From assembly GCA_027858995.1 (NCBI GenBank), contig JAQIBP010000070.1, forward strand, positions 1-34,433: a stretch of DNA of 34,433 nt, read 5' to 3'. Position numbers and translations under genes: made by a program. This document shows positions 1 to 7,651 of this stretch, piece after piece. The notes under the pieces were generated by a model. It saw only the letters and a program-made list of their open reading frames with translations, did not search any database and was not told the origin of the DNA. The stretch's first letter is position 1. Each line of letters opens with the position of its first letter. The stretch comes from Deltaproteobacteria bacterium (GTDB taxonomy: Bacteria; Desulfobacterota; Desulfobacteria; Desulfobacterales; Desulfobacteraceae).

Positions 1-596
1 AGGGCAAGCTTCGCCCCTTTATTGTAAATAGCAAGGCTTAAATCCCGTAATTTTTCCGCCTTTTCCCGGCCCAGGATATTTATGGTTTCTTCAAAACTGA
101 TATTAATATCATGATCCCCAACCTCAGCTTTTGTTGATGGTGTAAAAAGAGGTTTTTCCAATTTGTCTGACTCTTTTAATCCTTCTGGTAATTTAATGCC
201 GCACACATGCCCCTCTTTTTGATAGGATTTCCAGCCGGATCCTGTAATATATCCTCTTACAATACATTCAATTGTGAGAGGTTCTGCTTTTTTTACAAGC
301 ATGCTGCGTCTATCCAAAGCTTTTGAGTGCTGTTGATACTCTTTAGGATATTCATTCACATCAGTAGTGATTATATGGTTTTTAACAATAGTTTCCATCT
401 GTTTGAACCAGAATACAGATATCTGGTTTAAAACTTTGCCTTTGTCAGGAATAATATCCGGCAGTACCACATCAAAAGCTGAAAGCCTGTCAGTAGTAAC
501 CATCAATAAAGAATCTCCTGTATCAAAAATATCTCTGACCTTGCCCTGTCTGACCAGGGATAAATCATCAAATTGAGTCTTGGGAATGGATGTCAT
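1..596 (-). CDS. purC: Phosphoribosylaminoimidazole-succinocarboxamide synthase, 5' part (C-terminus outside window)
   Basis: SAICAR synthetase joins aspartate to CAIR using ATP in de novo purine synthesis, in the cytoplasm. Translating the minus strand from the ATG at 594-596 gives 198 codons that stay open to the window edge. Family landmarks are visible: the N-terminal [10 protein letters not shown] motif, [14 protein letters not shown], and a central block with DRRSMLVKK, then [17 protein letters not shown]. The start is supported by an AAGGAG ribosome-binding site about 7 nt upstream. The gene is divergent from the TolC-type gene, with about 220 bp between the two starts. Only the 3' end is missing, because the window ends there; there is no sign of damage in the visible part. 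The family identification is secure. Confidence 0.95.
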   Translation of the reverse strand, partial: MTSIPKTQFDDLSLVRQGKVRDIFDTGDSLLMVTTDRLSAFDVVLPDIIPDKGKVLNQISVFWFKQMETIVKNHIITTDVNEYPKEYQQHSKALDRRSMLVKKAEPLTIECIVRGYITGSGWKSYQKEGHVCGIKLPEGLKESDKLEKPLFTPSTKAEVGDHDINISFEETINILGREKAEKLRDLSLAIYNKGAKLA

Positions 597-815
597 ATTA
601 ATCTCCTTTATGTTTTAGCACCCTGCCAATATCAGCAAATGGCTATAAGCTTGTATCTTAATTTTAAATCTTAATCATATCATATATTTTGCTTGTTTTC
701 ATATCATACAATCTGGTATTTATCCATTTTAATATTTTGTAAACTTGACTTGTGTTCACAAAATTATAATATTATTGCCCAAATGATAATTTGTCTTTTA
801 AGAGGTTATGGAACC

Positions 816-2111
816 ATGAAAAGAGGTATTTATTTATTTTGTATATTATTTATTATTGCTGTCAACCAGATTCCCGCTTACTGCCAGACCAGTTATTCTC
901 TATTTGATTTAGCTTTACTTGCAAACAAACAGAGTGAAACAATTAAAATTGCAAAAGAAGATGTTTATATTGCCCAACAGGATAAAAAAAGAGCTTTATC
1001 TCTTTTAATACCAAGAGCAACTGCTTTTGGATCCATGACAGAACATAAAAATGTTGAATTTTCAACTCCAAACACTACGGTCATGGGTATAAAGTTAACA
1101 CAGTCATTTACCCTTAATGGTAAAGAGTTAATTGCTCTGAATGTCACAAAAAAAAGTATTGTCGGCAGAGAGTATTCCCTTGAATCTGTTCGATCCGAGT
1201 ATTTACTCCAGGTCACACAGGCTTACTTTAATATTTTAAGTTTTCAGAAATCTCTTGAAATTGCACAATCTGATATAGAACGCCTTACTGCCCATCTAAA
1301 TGCTGTTAAAGAGAAATTGAGTGTTGGCAGCGTAACCAAACAAGACCTGTTTAGAGCAAAAGCAGAGTTATCAAAAGCAATGACAGACGAGGTTATAGCA
1401 GAAAATCGAGTATTGCAAAGCAAGGCAAATTTACAGAATCTGGTCATAATTGATGATGATTTTACTCTTAAACAGGATAATTTTAAAAAAATTGACAATT
1501 ATGAAAGCATTTTAGAAGATATAGAAACTCAAGCATTGAAAAACAGACCTGAAATCAAAGAAGCAAAAACCAACCTTGAGATTACCCAAAAAACAATCCA
1601 ATTTCAAAAAAGTGACTATTGGCCAACCATTTCACTTGAGGCAGGCTATAAAGAGACAGATATCGAATATGGCAGCCTCCTAGAGGATGGTGATATTGAA
1701 GATACTTATTTCGCTGGAGAACTTGTCTTTACCTTATATGACGGTGGTTTGAGAAGAGCTCAAATCAAACAGGCTCATGCTGATTTTAGAAAAGCTGAAA
1801 ATGCGCTCTCCTTACAGAAAAAGCAAATTATTCTTGAGGCAAAAGTAAATTTTCTGGAAAACAAAGCTGCAAAAAGCGCTTTATTTAATTTACAAGATGA
1901 AGTCAAATCTGCCCAGGAAAACTTTGATGCTGTTCAAATGCAGTTTAAATACGGCATGGCTGACAGTATAGATATAATGGATGCAAATACTTTACTTGTT
2001 TCAGCTCAAAGAAGAATTTCAGACGCGCAATACATTTATTATTTTTCTGTCTTAAAAATTCTTTATACCAAAAATGAACTCAGCCAACTGCTTTTACAGA
2101 AGGATAGTTAG
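816..2111 (+). CDS. TolC-family outer membrane efflux protein
   Basis: The 431-residue protein has a signal peptide (MKRGIYLFCILFIIAVNQ then a cleavable AYCQ region) followed by two outer-membrane efflux protein (OEP) repeats rich in heptad-like helices, as in TolC/OprM trimers that form an outer-membrane channel and periplasmic tunnel. The repeat signatures are seen as QAYFNILSFQKSLEIAQSDI near residue 140 and ENKAAKSALFNLQDEV near residue 350. The frame is open further upstream to 693, but the ATG at 816 has an AGAGGTT ribosome-binding site and immediately precedes a good signal sequence, so it is preferred. No membrane-fusion protein, RND pump or ABC exporter lies beside it, so its inner-membrane partner must be encoded elsewhere. 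The family call is firm; the substrate is unknown. Confidence 0.88.
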   Translation: MKRGIYLFCILFIIAVNQIPAYCQTSYSLFDLALLANKQSETIKIAKEDVYIAQQDKKRALSLLIPRATAFGSMTEHKNVEFSTPNTTVMGIKLTQSFTLNGKELIALNVTKKSIVGREYSLESVRSEYLLQVTQAYFNILSFQKSLEIAQSDIERLTAHLNAVKEKLSVGSVTKQDLFRAKAELSKAMTDEVIAENRVLQSKANLQNLVIIDDDFTLKQDNFKKIDNYESILEDIETQALKNRPEIKEAKTNLEITQKTIQFQKSDYWPTISLEAGYKETDIEYGSLLEDGDIEDTYFAGELVFTLYDGGLRRAQIKQAHADFRKAENALSLQKKQIILEAKVNFLENKAAKSALFNLQDEVKSAQENFDAVQMQFKYGMADSIDIMDANTLLVSAQRRISDAQYIYYFSVLKILYTKNELSQLLLQKDS

Positions 2112-2253
2112 TGAACAGGTATTCAATCTATAAGATTTTTTTTGCTTTTCTGCAAGCCATTAGGATACCTTTGAAACTCCAATGAATTTTGTTTTATTGT
2201 CGTGGAGTGTTACTCTATTGCACTGAATCCTGAATGTTCTATGGATACAAAAC

Positions 2254-2282
2254 TTGACATGGATATAATGTTCAAATATATG
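2254..2282 (+). promoter_or_regulatory. Candidate sigma-70 promoter for the 104-aa gene
   Basis: A perfect TTGACA (2254-2259) is followed after 17 bp by TATATG (2277-2282). It lies about 57 bp ahead of the start at 2339. A further TATAAT at 2286-2291 could be an alternative -10 but has poorer spacing. This is a sequence match only. Confidence 0.45.
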
Positions 2283-2338
2283 CTTTATAATAATTAAATC
2301 AAAGTTGTTGTATAAACAAATCTAAAAGGAGAAAACAG

Positions 2339-2653
2339 ATGTTTGAAATAATAGCAGATCCAGAAGAGTACCAGATTGATCATCTAATCAATGGAACCGG
2401 TAATGCAAATATCGAGCTGTCCGAAGACGAAAGGGAGAAATGGGCTGATGAAATTGTAAGTTTCAGTAACAAATTAACTGAATTTGCAAAAAAGTCCAAG
2501 GAACTTGCAACACTTTTCTCTGGGACAGAAAAGATATCTGCAACGCCTGCTTCTTTAAAAACTTTAAAAATTCAATTATTTATGATCAATGATTCTCTGA
2601 ATAAAGCAGTTGGAATTGCTGAGCAACTTGAATCTGATATCATAAAAAAATAG
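2339..2653 (+). CDS. Small conserved-looking protein of unknown function (104 aa)
   Basis: I do not recognise this family. The protein is acidic, lacks cysteine, has no signal peptide or membrane segment, and most of it (about residues 28-104) is predicted by eye to be alpha-helical with heptad-like leucine/isoleucine spacing, so a small helical bundle or coiled-coil partner protein is plausible. The start is well supported: an AAAGGAG ribosome-binding site sits 8 nt upstream of the ATG, and a sigma-70-like promoter lies about 60 bp upstream. It stands alone on the plus strand between the TolC-type gene (227-bp gap) and the convergent aroC (33-bp gap). It is probably a real gene given these signals; its role cannot be inferred from context. 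Confidence 0.75.
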   Translation: MFEIIADPEEYQIDHLINGTGNANIELSEDEREKWADEIVSFSNKLTEFAKKSKELATLFSGTEKISATPASLKTLKIQLFMINDSLNKAVGIAEQLESDIIKK

Positions 2654-2686
2654 ATAGCAATAAAAAGTCTAAACATTCAACTGGAT

Positions 2687-3754
2687 TCACAGAACAGATA
2701 AAAAATATCTGTTCTGGCGCAGTAAATGGTCTGTGAGTGTAATAGCCATCATAGATTCACAGACCATGTTAATTCTTGGGATAGCACATATATCATGACG
2801 CCCTTTGGTTGATATCTCACTTGGCCTGCCCTCTACATCAATAGTAACTTGAGTTTTCAATATTGAAGGTATGGGCTTAATATGAACCCTTGCAATAATA
2901 TCATCTCCATTTGAAATTCCAGCCAGAATCCCGCCTGAATTATTTGTTTGAAATCCAGTTGGCAAAATTTGATCACTGTTTTCAAAACCTGTCATTTGAG
3001 AAGCTGAAATTCCAGCTCCTATTTCCACAGCCTTGACTGCACCGATACTCATCAAAGCCTTGGCTATATCGGCATCAAGCTTGTCAAAAACAGGTTCTCC
3101 CAAACCTGCAGGTACATTAGATACTCTGATTTCAACAACTCCTCCAAGAGAATCTCCCTCTTTTTTTATATCTTTAATTTTTTTTATCATTTTGTCGGCA
3201 GCATCCAGATCAGGGCATTGTAAATCATTTGTATCTTTTTGGGATATGTCTTCAAAATTTACAGCTTTAATACCACCAAGTTCCAATGTATAGGTTTTTA
3301 TTTTAATATTATATTGATCAAGTACTATTTGGGCGACAGCACCTGCTGCAACCCTTGCAGCAGTTTCCCTGGCAGAAGCCCTTCCCCCTCCCCTATAATC
3401 CCTTATGCCATACTTAGCCTGGTAGGTATAGTCTCCATGTCCTGGTCGAAAAAGTGTGGCAATATCATCATATGATTTTGATTTTGCATCCTGGTTTTCA
3501 ATAAAAATCATAATGGGAGTACCAGTTGTCTTGTTATTGAAGATACCTGACACAATAACTGACCTGTCCGGTTCACTCCTTTTTGTGCTGGAAATCCCTA
3601 CCCCTGGTTTTCTTTTATCAAGAGCTTTTTGTATGACATTTTCACTGATTACAAAACCAGGGGGACAGCCTTGAACTACAACACCGATACCTTTGCCGTG
3701 AGATTCTCCAAATGTGGTAATATTAAATGCTTTTCCCAGGGTACTGCCCGACAT
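2687..3754 (-). CDS. aroC: Chorismate synthase
   Basis: AroC converts 5-enolpyruvylshikimate-3-phosphate to chorismate, the last step of the shikimate pathway, using reduced FMN. The 355-residue length is normal. Signatures are the N-terminal GESHGKGIGVVVQGCPPG, the RPGHGDYTYQAKYG segment followed by RDYRGGGRASARETAARVAAG (about residues 110-140), and the C-terminal GRHDICAIPR. The gene is last in aroE-aroK-aroC; its first codons overlap the end of aroK by 32 bp, implying translational coupling. The last codons form a perfect hairpin (see the separate entry). No anomaly in the catalytic regions. Confidence 0.97.
   Translation of the reverse strand: MSGSTLGKAFNITTFGESHGKGIGVVVQGCPPGFVISENVIQKALDKRKPGVGISSTKRSEPDRSVIVSGIFNNKTTGTPIMIFIENQDAKSKSYDDIATLFRPGHGDYTYQAKYGIRDYRGGGRASARETAARVAAGAVAQIVLDQYNIKIKTYTLELGGIKAVNFEDISQKDTNDLQCPDLDAADKMIKKIKDIKKEGDSLGGVVEIRVSNVPAGLGEPVFDKLDADIAKALMSIGAVKAVEIGAGISASQMTGFENSDQILPTGFQTNNSGGILAGISNGDDIIARVHIKPIPSILKTQVTIDVEGRPSEISTKGRHDICAIPRINMVCESMMAITLTDHLLRQNRYFLSVL
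2690..2716. other. Perfect 11-bp hairpin at the 3' end of aroC
   Basis: CAGAACAGATA (2690-2700) and its exact complement TATCTGTTCTG (2706-2716) flank a 5-bp A-rich loop. It encodes the last residues of AroC (the stop is 2687-2689) and lies between the convergent 104-aa gene and aroC. No U-tract follows on either strand, so it is not a typical intrinsic terminator; it could still act as an mRNA 3'-stabilising structure. Confidence 0.5.
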
Positions 3755-4265
3755 CCTTTAATCTCCTGTAAATTATGTTAACAATTTCTTTAGGGTTATG
3801 GATTGTTGTATCAATCCTTACATGAGCGCTTTTTTTATACAAGGGATTCCGTAAGTTTAACATCTCTTTTGTTTCTGTCACAAGATTGTTGTTTGTCAAA
3901 GATGGTCTTGACAAAGATGTTCTTGAATCACTGCTTAATCTTTTCAATATTGTTTTGATATCAGCATCAAGCCAGATGGAAAATCCATTTTTTTTTATGA
4001 ATTTTATGTTGTCAGGATCAATAATAATACCACCACCTGTGGCAATAACTATATTTTCATAATTTTTTGTATTTAAAATTGTCTCTTTTTCCAATAACCT
4101 GAATCTGTTCCATCCCTGTTTTTCAACAATTTGCCTGATATTTGATCCTGTTTTTTGTTCAATGATCTGATCTATATCAAAAAAATCAAAATTCAGCCCT
4201 CTGGCAAGAATTTTTCCAATGGTTGTTTTTCCGGTACACCTGTAACCTATTAAAAATATTTTCAT
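3723..4265 (-). CDS. aroK: Shikimate kinase
   Basis: The 180-residue protein phosphorylates shikimate at the 3-hydroxyl using ATP. A Walker A motif GYRCTGKTTIG lies at residues 7-17, followed by FDIDQIIEQ with the shikimate-binding aspartate, the RFRLLEKETI segment carrying the substrate arginine, and the ATGGGIIID glycine motif near residue 77. A lid region rich in Arg/Ser follows. The gene sits between aroE and aroC and overlaps aroC by 32 bp. Before the mobile element arrived, aroE would have ended about 27 bp upstream of this start; now the distance is about 130 bp. No strong ribosome-binding site is visible at the ATG, so its translation may have depended on coupling to aroE. Confidence 0.93.
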   Translation of the reverse strand: MKIFLIGYRCTGKTTIGKILARGLNFDFFDIDQIIEQKTGSNIRQIVEKQGWNRFRLLEKETILNTKNYENIVIATGGGIIIDPDNIKFIKKNGFSIWLDADIKTILKRLSSDSRTSLSRPSLTNNNLVTETKEMLNLRNPLYKKSAHVRIDTTIHNPKEIVNIIYRRLKDVGQYPGKSI

Positions 4266-4292
4266 GAAACACTGTTTTTATTGTTTTATGCT

Positions 4293-4295
4293 CTA
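4293..4295 (-). other. Fossil stop codon of the pre-insertion aroE
   Basis: If the 139-bp element and one copy of its 8-bp target duplication are removed in silico, the aroE reading frame runs straight into this TAG, giving a C-terminus that ends in HRHH. The site is now untranslated spacer. Confidence 0.7.
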
Positions 4296-4302
4296 ATGGT
4301 GC

Positions 4303-4310
4303 CTATGTAG
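4303..4310. repeat. Left target-site duplication of the MITE
   Basis: CTATGTAG abuts the left end of the inverted-repeat element; the identical 8-mer abuts its right end at 4450-4457. Confidence 0.8.
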
Positions 4311-4449
4311 TGTCTGACCGAAAACCTGATAATTTGTTCAAGTACAAGGCGGTAAAAAATTTTAACCACAGACATACAAATAGTATTTCGAGGATTAAAA
4401 TTTTTTACCAACGCCGTAATTGGGCAAATTAGCGGTTTTCGGTCGGGCA
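4311..4449. mobile_element. 139-bp miniature inverted-repeat element (MITE) in the 3' end of aroE
   Basis: The element begins TGTCTGACCGAAAACC and ends GGTTTTCGGTCGGGCA, near-perfect terminal inverted repeats. The similarity continues inward for about 57 bp per arm (matching blocks include TAATTTG and GTAAAAAATTTTAA), leaving a centre of roughly 25 bp with no coding capacity. Identical 8-bp CTATGTAG copies flank it, the expected scar of a cut-and-paste or copy-in transposition. It encodes no transposase, so it must have been moved in trans by an element with the same ends. I cannot assign the family; 8-bp duplications are known for IS66, IS6, ISL3 and IS1595 families among others. It supplies the current stop codon of aroE. 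Confidence 0.85.
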
Positions 4450-5255
4450 CTATGTAGTATTGCCTCTTGTACTGTTTTAATCTCAGGAGTTATACCTGTC
4501 CATAATTTAAACTGTGCTGCTCCCTGATGCATGAACATGGACAATCCGTCAATAACATTACATCCCCTGTTTTGGGCTTCTGCCAACAGCCTGGTTTTCA
4601 AAGGATTATAAATGATATCCATGACAATCATTCTCCGGTGTAATAAACGCGATGGAAAAGGAGAAACTTTAATATCAGGATACATACCAACAGATGTAGT
4701 GTTTATAATAATATCAGCCTCAAATTTATCTCTTTTATTAATTTCATCCATTGAGATAAAATCAGCATCATATTTTAATGCCAGAGTTTTACCTTTTTCA
4801 ATGGATCTGTTGATGATGACAAGCCTGCCTCTTTTTTCTTTTATCCCATGAGCAACAGCACGGGCAGCACCTCCTGCACCAATAATACAAACTTTTTTAT
4901 TATTGATACCAAAGTGTTTTAAAGGTTCAATCGCAGCCATAAAATCTGTATTAAAACCTGTAAGTTTTGTGTCTGAGTTTACAATAGTATTAACAGCACC
5001 TATTTTTAATGCGTTCTTATCAATGTGGTCAAGACAATCCATAACAGATTCTTTATATGGAATTGTCACAGAAGCTCCTTGAATATTTAAAGTTTTAATT
5101 GCTGTAACAGCGCTGGATATATTATTTATTTCAAAGGCAAGGTAGGCTGCATTAATTTTATATTGTTCAAACCATGCATTATGAATAACTGGGCTTTTAG
5201 AATGTTTTACTGGTTTGCCAAAAATACAATAAAGGTCAGTGTTTGAAGAAATCAT
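4395..5255 (-). CDS. aroE: Shikimate dehydrogenase (NADP+), C-terminus rewritten by a MITE
   Basis: AroE reduces 3-dehydroshikimate to shikimate. The 286-residue protein shows the shikimate-binding KHSKSPVIHN motif (about residues 17-26), IPYKESVMDCLD with the catalytic lysine, the nucleotide-binding GAGGAARAVAHGI (about 125-137), NTTSVGM, and the C-terminal GLSMFMHQGAAQF. All core motifs are intact. The last 18 residues after EAILH are encoded by the inserted inverted-repeat element: the current tail is HSARPKTANLPNYGVGKKF, while the ancestral frame would end HRHH. Because the change follows the last conserved helix, the enzyme is probably still active. The gene is first in aroE-aroK-aroC and lies 42 bp downstream of the CorC-like gene. 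Confidence 0.94.
   Translation of the reverse strand: MISSNTDLYCIFGKPVKHSKSPVIHNAWFEQYKINAAYLAFEINNISSAVTAIKTLNIQGASVTIPYKESVMDCLDHIDKNALKIGAVNTIVNSDTKLTGFNTDFMAAIEPLKHFGINNKKVCIIGAGGAARAVAHGIKEKRGRLVIINRSIEKGKTLALKYDADFISMDEINKRDKFEADIIINTTSVGMYPDIKVSPFPSRLLHRRMIVMDIIYNPLKTRLLAEAQNRGCNVIDGLSMFMHQGAAQFKLWTGITPEIKTVQEAILHSARPKTANLPNYGVGKKF
4450..4457. repeat. Right target-site duplication of the MITE
   Basis: CTATGTAG, identical to 4303-4310, immediately follows the right terminal inverted repeat. It also encodes the Leu-His of the AroE tail. Confidence 0.8.
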
Positions 5256-5297
5256 GCAAAAAACTTTTAATTATTACAAAATATATTTCATGCAGGA

Positions 5298-6542
5298 TCA
5301 AGATTTATCTTTTGTTACTATAAAATTTTGTATCCTGTTGCCATCCATCTCTTTTACTGTAATACTCCATTGATTAACAATAATTGACTCACCCGGATTT
5401 GGAATCCGGTCAATCTGTTCCAGAAAATAACCTGAAAATGTATCATAAATTCTGGATTCCGGGATTTTTATATTAAGCTCTTTATTTAAGTCATCAATAT
5501 CAATTTTTCCTGCCACAAGCCATCTGTTACCTTTAAGCTTAACAATATCAGGTGTCAGTCTGTCGGTTTCATCAATAATTTCACCGAATATCTCTTCTAT
5601 AACATCTTCAAGGGTTACTATCCCTGAAATCCCACCATGTTCATCCACAACAACTGCCATATGATTTTTTTTTTGTTTAAAATCCTGTAAAAGAGAATCA
5701 AGCTTTTTTGATTCCGGTATAAAATAGGGTTTTTTCATTATCAATTTAACATCTATGGATTTAACAGAATTTGTGGCGCAGAATTTTTGAAAATTTACAA
5801 ACAGATCTTTTATGTGTACAATTCCCACAACATTATCAATGGTATCTTCAATAACTGGAATCCTGGAAAATCCTGTTTTAAGTATATATTCAATATCCAT
5901 GGTTTGTGATACATCTATCACAAACATATCAGCCCTCGGAGTCATGATCTCAGAACATGAAGTGTCGTCAAATTCAAAAATATTGGTTATAAGCTCTTTC
6001 TCCTCCTCCTTGATTTCACCATCCTCTTTAACAACCTCAACCATTGTCATTAATTCATCTTCGGTAACTGTTTCATGGAAGATATTTTTTACTCCCTGAA
6101 GTCTGGGAATAAAATTTAAAATATAGATAAAGGGATAAAAGAGTTTAGAAAGCCAGAAAATTGGATAAATTACAACTCTTGCAACAAGAACATTATTATT
6201 ATTGGCAAAGGATTTAGGAAAAATTTCACCAAAAACAAGAATAAGTATTGTCATTATGCCAGTGGCAATTCCCACGGCATTGGATTTGAAATATGAAATG
6301 GCAATGAATGTTGCAATAGCAGAAGCTCCGATATTAACAAGGTTATTCCCAATAAGAATAGTTGTTAAAAGAGTGTGGGAATCCTTTTTCATTCTTAAAA
6401 TTAACTGCCCGGTTTTCGACCCATCTTTTGCAATATGAAACGCCTTGATGTTACTGATTGAAAAAAGAGCTGTTTCTGATGAAGAAAAAAAACCGGATAA
6501 CAAAAGACCTAAAATCAGTAAGATCAATTCAAAAGTCATCAA
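5298..6542 (-). CDS. CorC/HlyC-type CNNM transporter with CBS domains
   Basis: The 414-residue protein has the standard order of this family. A DUF21/CNNM membrane domain with about four hydrophobic segments covers residues 1-180 (it includes FFSSSETALFSIS and FGEIFPKSFANNN). A CBS pair follows (about 195-320, starting at EIMTPRADMFVIDV and including HMAVVVDEHGGISGIVTLEDV). A CorC/HlyC C-terminal domain covers about 335-410. Family members are implicated in Mg2+/Co2+ efflux or resistance; calling it a hemolysin is historical. The frame opens with two consecutive ATG codons and a weak AAGGAA upstream. It lies just upstream of the aro genes on the same strand. The transported ion cannot be decided from sequence. 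Confidence 0.9.
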   Translation of the reverse strand: MMTFELILLILGLLLSGFFSSSETALFSISNIKAFHIAKDGSKTGQLILRMKKDSHTLLTTILIGNNLVNIGASAIATFIAISYFKSNAVGIATGIMTILILVFGEIFPKSFANNNNVLVARVVIYPIFWLSKLFYPFIYILNFIPRLQGVKNIFHETVTEDELMTMVEVVKEDGEIKEEEKELITNIFEFDDTSCSEIMTPRADMFVIDVSQTMDIEYILKTGFSRIPVIEDTIDNVVGIVHIKDLFVNFQKFCATNSVKSIDVKLIMKKPYFIPESKKLDSLLQDFKQKKNHMAVVVDEHGGISGIVTLEDVIEEIFGEIIDETDRLTPDIVKLKGNRWLVAGKIDIDDLNKELNIKIPESRIYDTFSGYFLEQIDRIPNPGESIIVNQWSITVKEMDGNRIQNFIVTKDKS

Positions 6543-6648
6543 AATATAAAAATTATTCCTTAATTTTCATTTGAAATCAATGAAACATGAGATCTTTACA
6601 CAGGGTATTGTACCTCAAGTTTCCTTATCTCAATTCTCATATCTTTCA

Positions 6649-6819
6649 GGTTTTGTCAAACTTAATATGGTAAATACCTGGATATTTGCTGGTACCTGTA
6701 AGCAATTTTCCATAATGCTCCCGTAAGGCAATCACCCTTACACTGGAAGGTGTAGCAAGTTTGAAAATACTTTGACAGTTATTAAAAAAATATTGGTGGA
6801 TAGTATCTTCAATATAAAT
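6649..6819 (-). pseudogene. Possible gene remnant, 57 open codons without a start
   Basis: On the minus strand, the frame between the TGA at 6820-6822 and the TGA at 6646-6648 reads as a protein-like stretch with normal amino-acid composition: it includes FKLATPSSVRVIALREHYGK and then LLTGTSKYPGIYHIKF. There is no good start codon or ribosome-binding site. I do not recognise the family. It may be the C-terminal stump of a lost gene, or chance. Local inverted repeats, such as TTGCT...AGCAA at about 6687-6706, mean it could instead be a structured non-coding repeat. Confidence 0.25.
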
Positions 6820-7076
6820 TCATTGGGAATTGAAAGATTTAATTTTTGCTTTTCCCAATTGAATATTTTTTTGGAAAATTATTTACTCCGTATTATAATT
6901 TATAGTACTGTAATTTTTGGTATGGGAAGCTTAAAAATGAGAGGATTGTGAGCTTTGATGGATTTATTTCTTTCACTTTTCCTCAAATATATTACTTATA
7001 CGTCATGACACATAAATAATATTTACATCTTTTCTTGATATTACAATGAATTTAATTTTGAATACTCTAAGCAACC

Positions 7077-7099
7077 ATAGTAATCAAGAGGATTACTAT
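7077..7099. promoter_or_regulatory. 9-bp perfect inverted repeat upstream of the DUF3465 gene
   Basis: ATAGTAATC (7077-7085) and GATTACTAT (7091-7099) flank a 5-bp AAGAG spacer, about 45 bp before the start codon. A TATAAT at 7106-7111 follows. It could be an operator or an mRNA leader hairpin; there is no direct evidence for either. Confidence 0.4.
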
Positions 7100-7143
7100 A
7101 AGACATATAATAATTGTTATAAATCAAGAATGAGTCATCCAAT

Positions 7144-7548
7144 ATGAAACATATTTTTTTAGCTTTTATTTTTTGTGTCGCATTGTTTCAATGGTTAAAT
7201 CCGTTGTCGGTATTGGCAGAGGATTCTCTTTCAAATGCTTTTATTAATCATCAAAGAAATATTCAGGTAAGTGGTTATGGTACGGTTATTAAAATACTAT
7301 CTGATGATAATACGGGTTTCCGGCACCAAAGATTTATTTTAAAATTACTTTCTGGGCAAACTATTTTAATCGCTCATAATATTGATTTGGCTCCAAAAAT
7401 TAATGGAATCTCAAAAGGAGATAATATTCAATTTTATGGGCAATATGAATGGAATAATAAAGGCGGCGTAGTTCATTGGACTCATAAAGATCCGAATAAT
7501 CGCCATGAACATGGTTGGCTGAAGCATAATGGCCGTATATATCAATAA
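7144..7548 (+). CDS. DUF3465 family secreted/periplasmic protein
   Basis: The 134-residue protein starts with a typical signal peptide (KHIFLAFIFCVALFQWL, probable cleavage after VLAEDS near residue 26). The mature part matches what I know of the DUF3465 family: GYGTVIKILSDD, then RHQRFILKLLSGQTILIAHN, IDLAPKI, a GDNIQFYGQYEWN block, and the highly conserved GGVVHWTHKDPNNRHEHGW end. The role of the family is unknown; the compact beta-rich pattern suggests an OB-like fold, which is my inference. It is on the plus strand between minus-strand genes, and a long hairpin begins only a few bases after its stop codon, a layout that recalls an integron gene cassette. Confidence 0.83.
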   Translation: MKHIFLAFIFCVALFQWLNPLSVLAEDSLSNAFINHQRNIQVSGYGTVIKILSDDNTGFRHQRFILKLLSGQTILIAHNIDLAPKINGISKGDNIQFYGQYEWNNKGGVVHWTHKDPNNRHEHGWLKHNGRIYQ

Positions 7549-7553
7549 ATTTT

Positions 7554-7651
7554 ATAACCAGTCGGTCAAAATGACAGCTTTTTGCTTCGTTTTTTTGCTG
7601 TGGCTGCGCCACTTTACCGCAAAACGCTACACAAAAAACTGCCTGTTACAT
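7554..7651 (+). repeat. Long imperfect hairpin, attC-like
   Basis: The segment starts six bases after the DUF3465 stop. TAAC (7555-7558) and CAG can pair with CTG and GTTA (7645-7648) at the far end. Between them a long imperfect stem leads to a perfect apical hairpin GTGGC-TGC-GCCAC. Terminal AAC/GTT boxes, imperfect inner arms and placement right after a small gene are the hallmarks of integron attC sites. However, the R' box GTTACAT and R'' box TTATAAC only partly match the consensus, and no integrase or second attC is in the window. An unrelated hairpin or MITE remains possible. Confidence 0.3.

Larger units (their letters stand above)
6543..7143. other. 601-bp gene-poor region
   Basis: No complete gene is evident. 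It holds a start-less 57-codon open fragment on the minus strand (6649-6819), several small hairpin-forming segments around 6685-6765, and a 9-bp perfect inverted repeat at 7077-7099 just ahead of the DUF3465 gene. The rest is AT-rich sequence with no feature I can support. Confidence 0.6.

Noticed and set aside
745-770. TTGACT...TATAAT promoter for the TolC-type gene
   Set aside because: The spacer is only 14 bp, too short for a standard sigma-70 promoter; other pairings in this AT-rich stretch are no better.
693-815. Upstream extension of the TolC-type frame to 693
   Set aside because: The extra 41 codons precede a complete signal peptide and have no ribosome-binding site, whereas the ATG at 816 does.
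6681-6770. Possible riboswitch in the gene-poor stretch
   Set aside because: Small hairpins are present, but the motifs of known riboswitch classes I could recall (for example c-di-GMP GEMM) are not there, and no gene follows at a suitable distance on the right strand.
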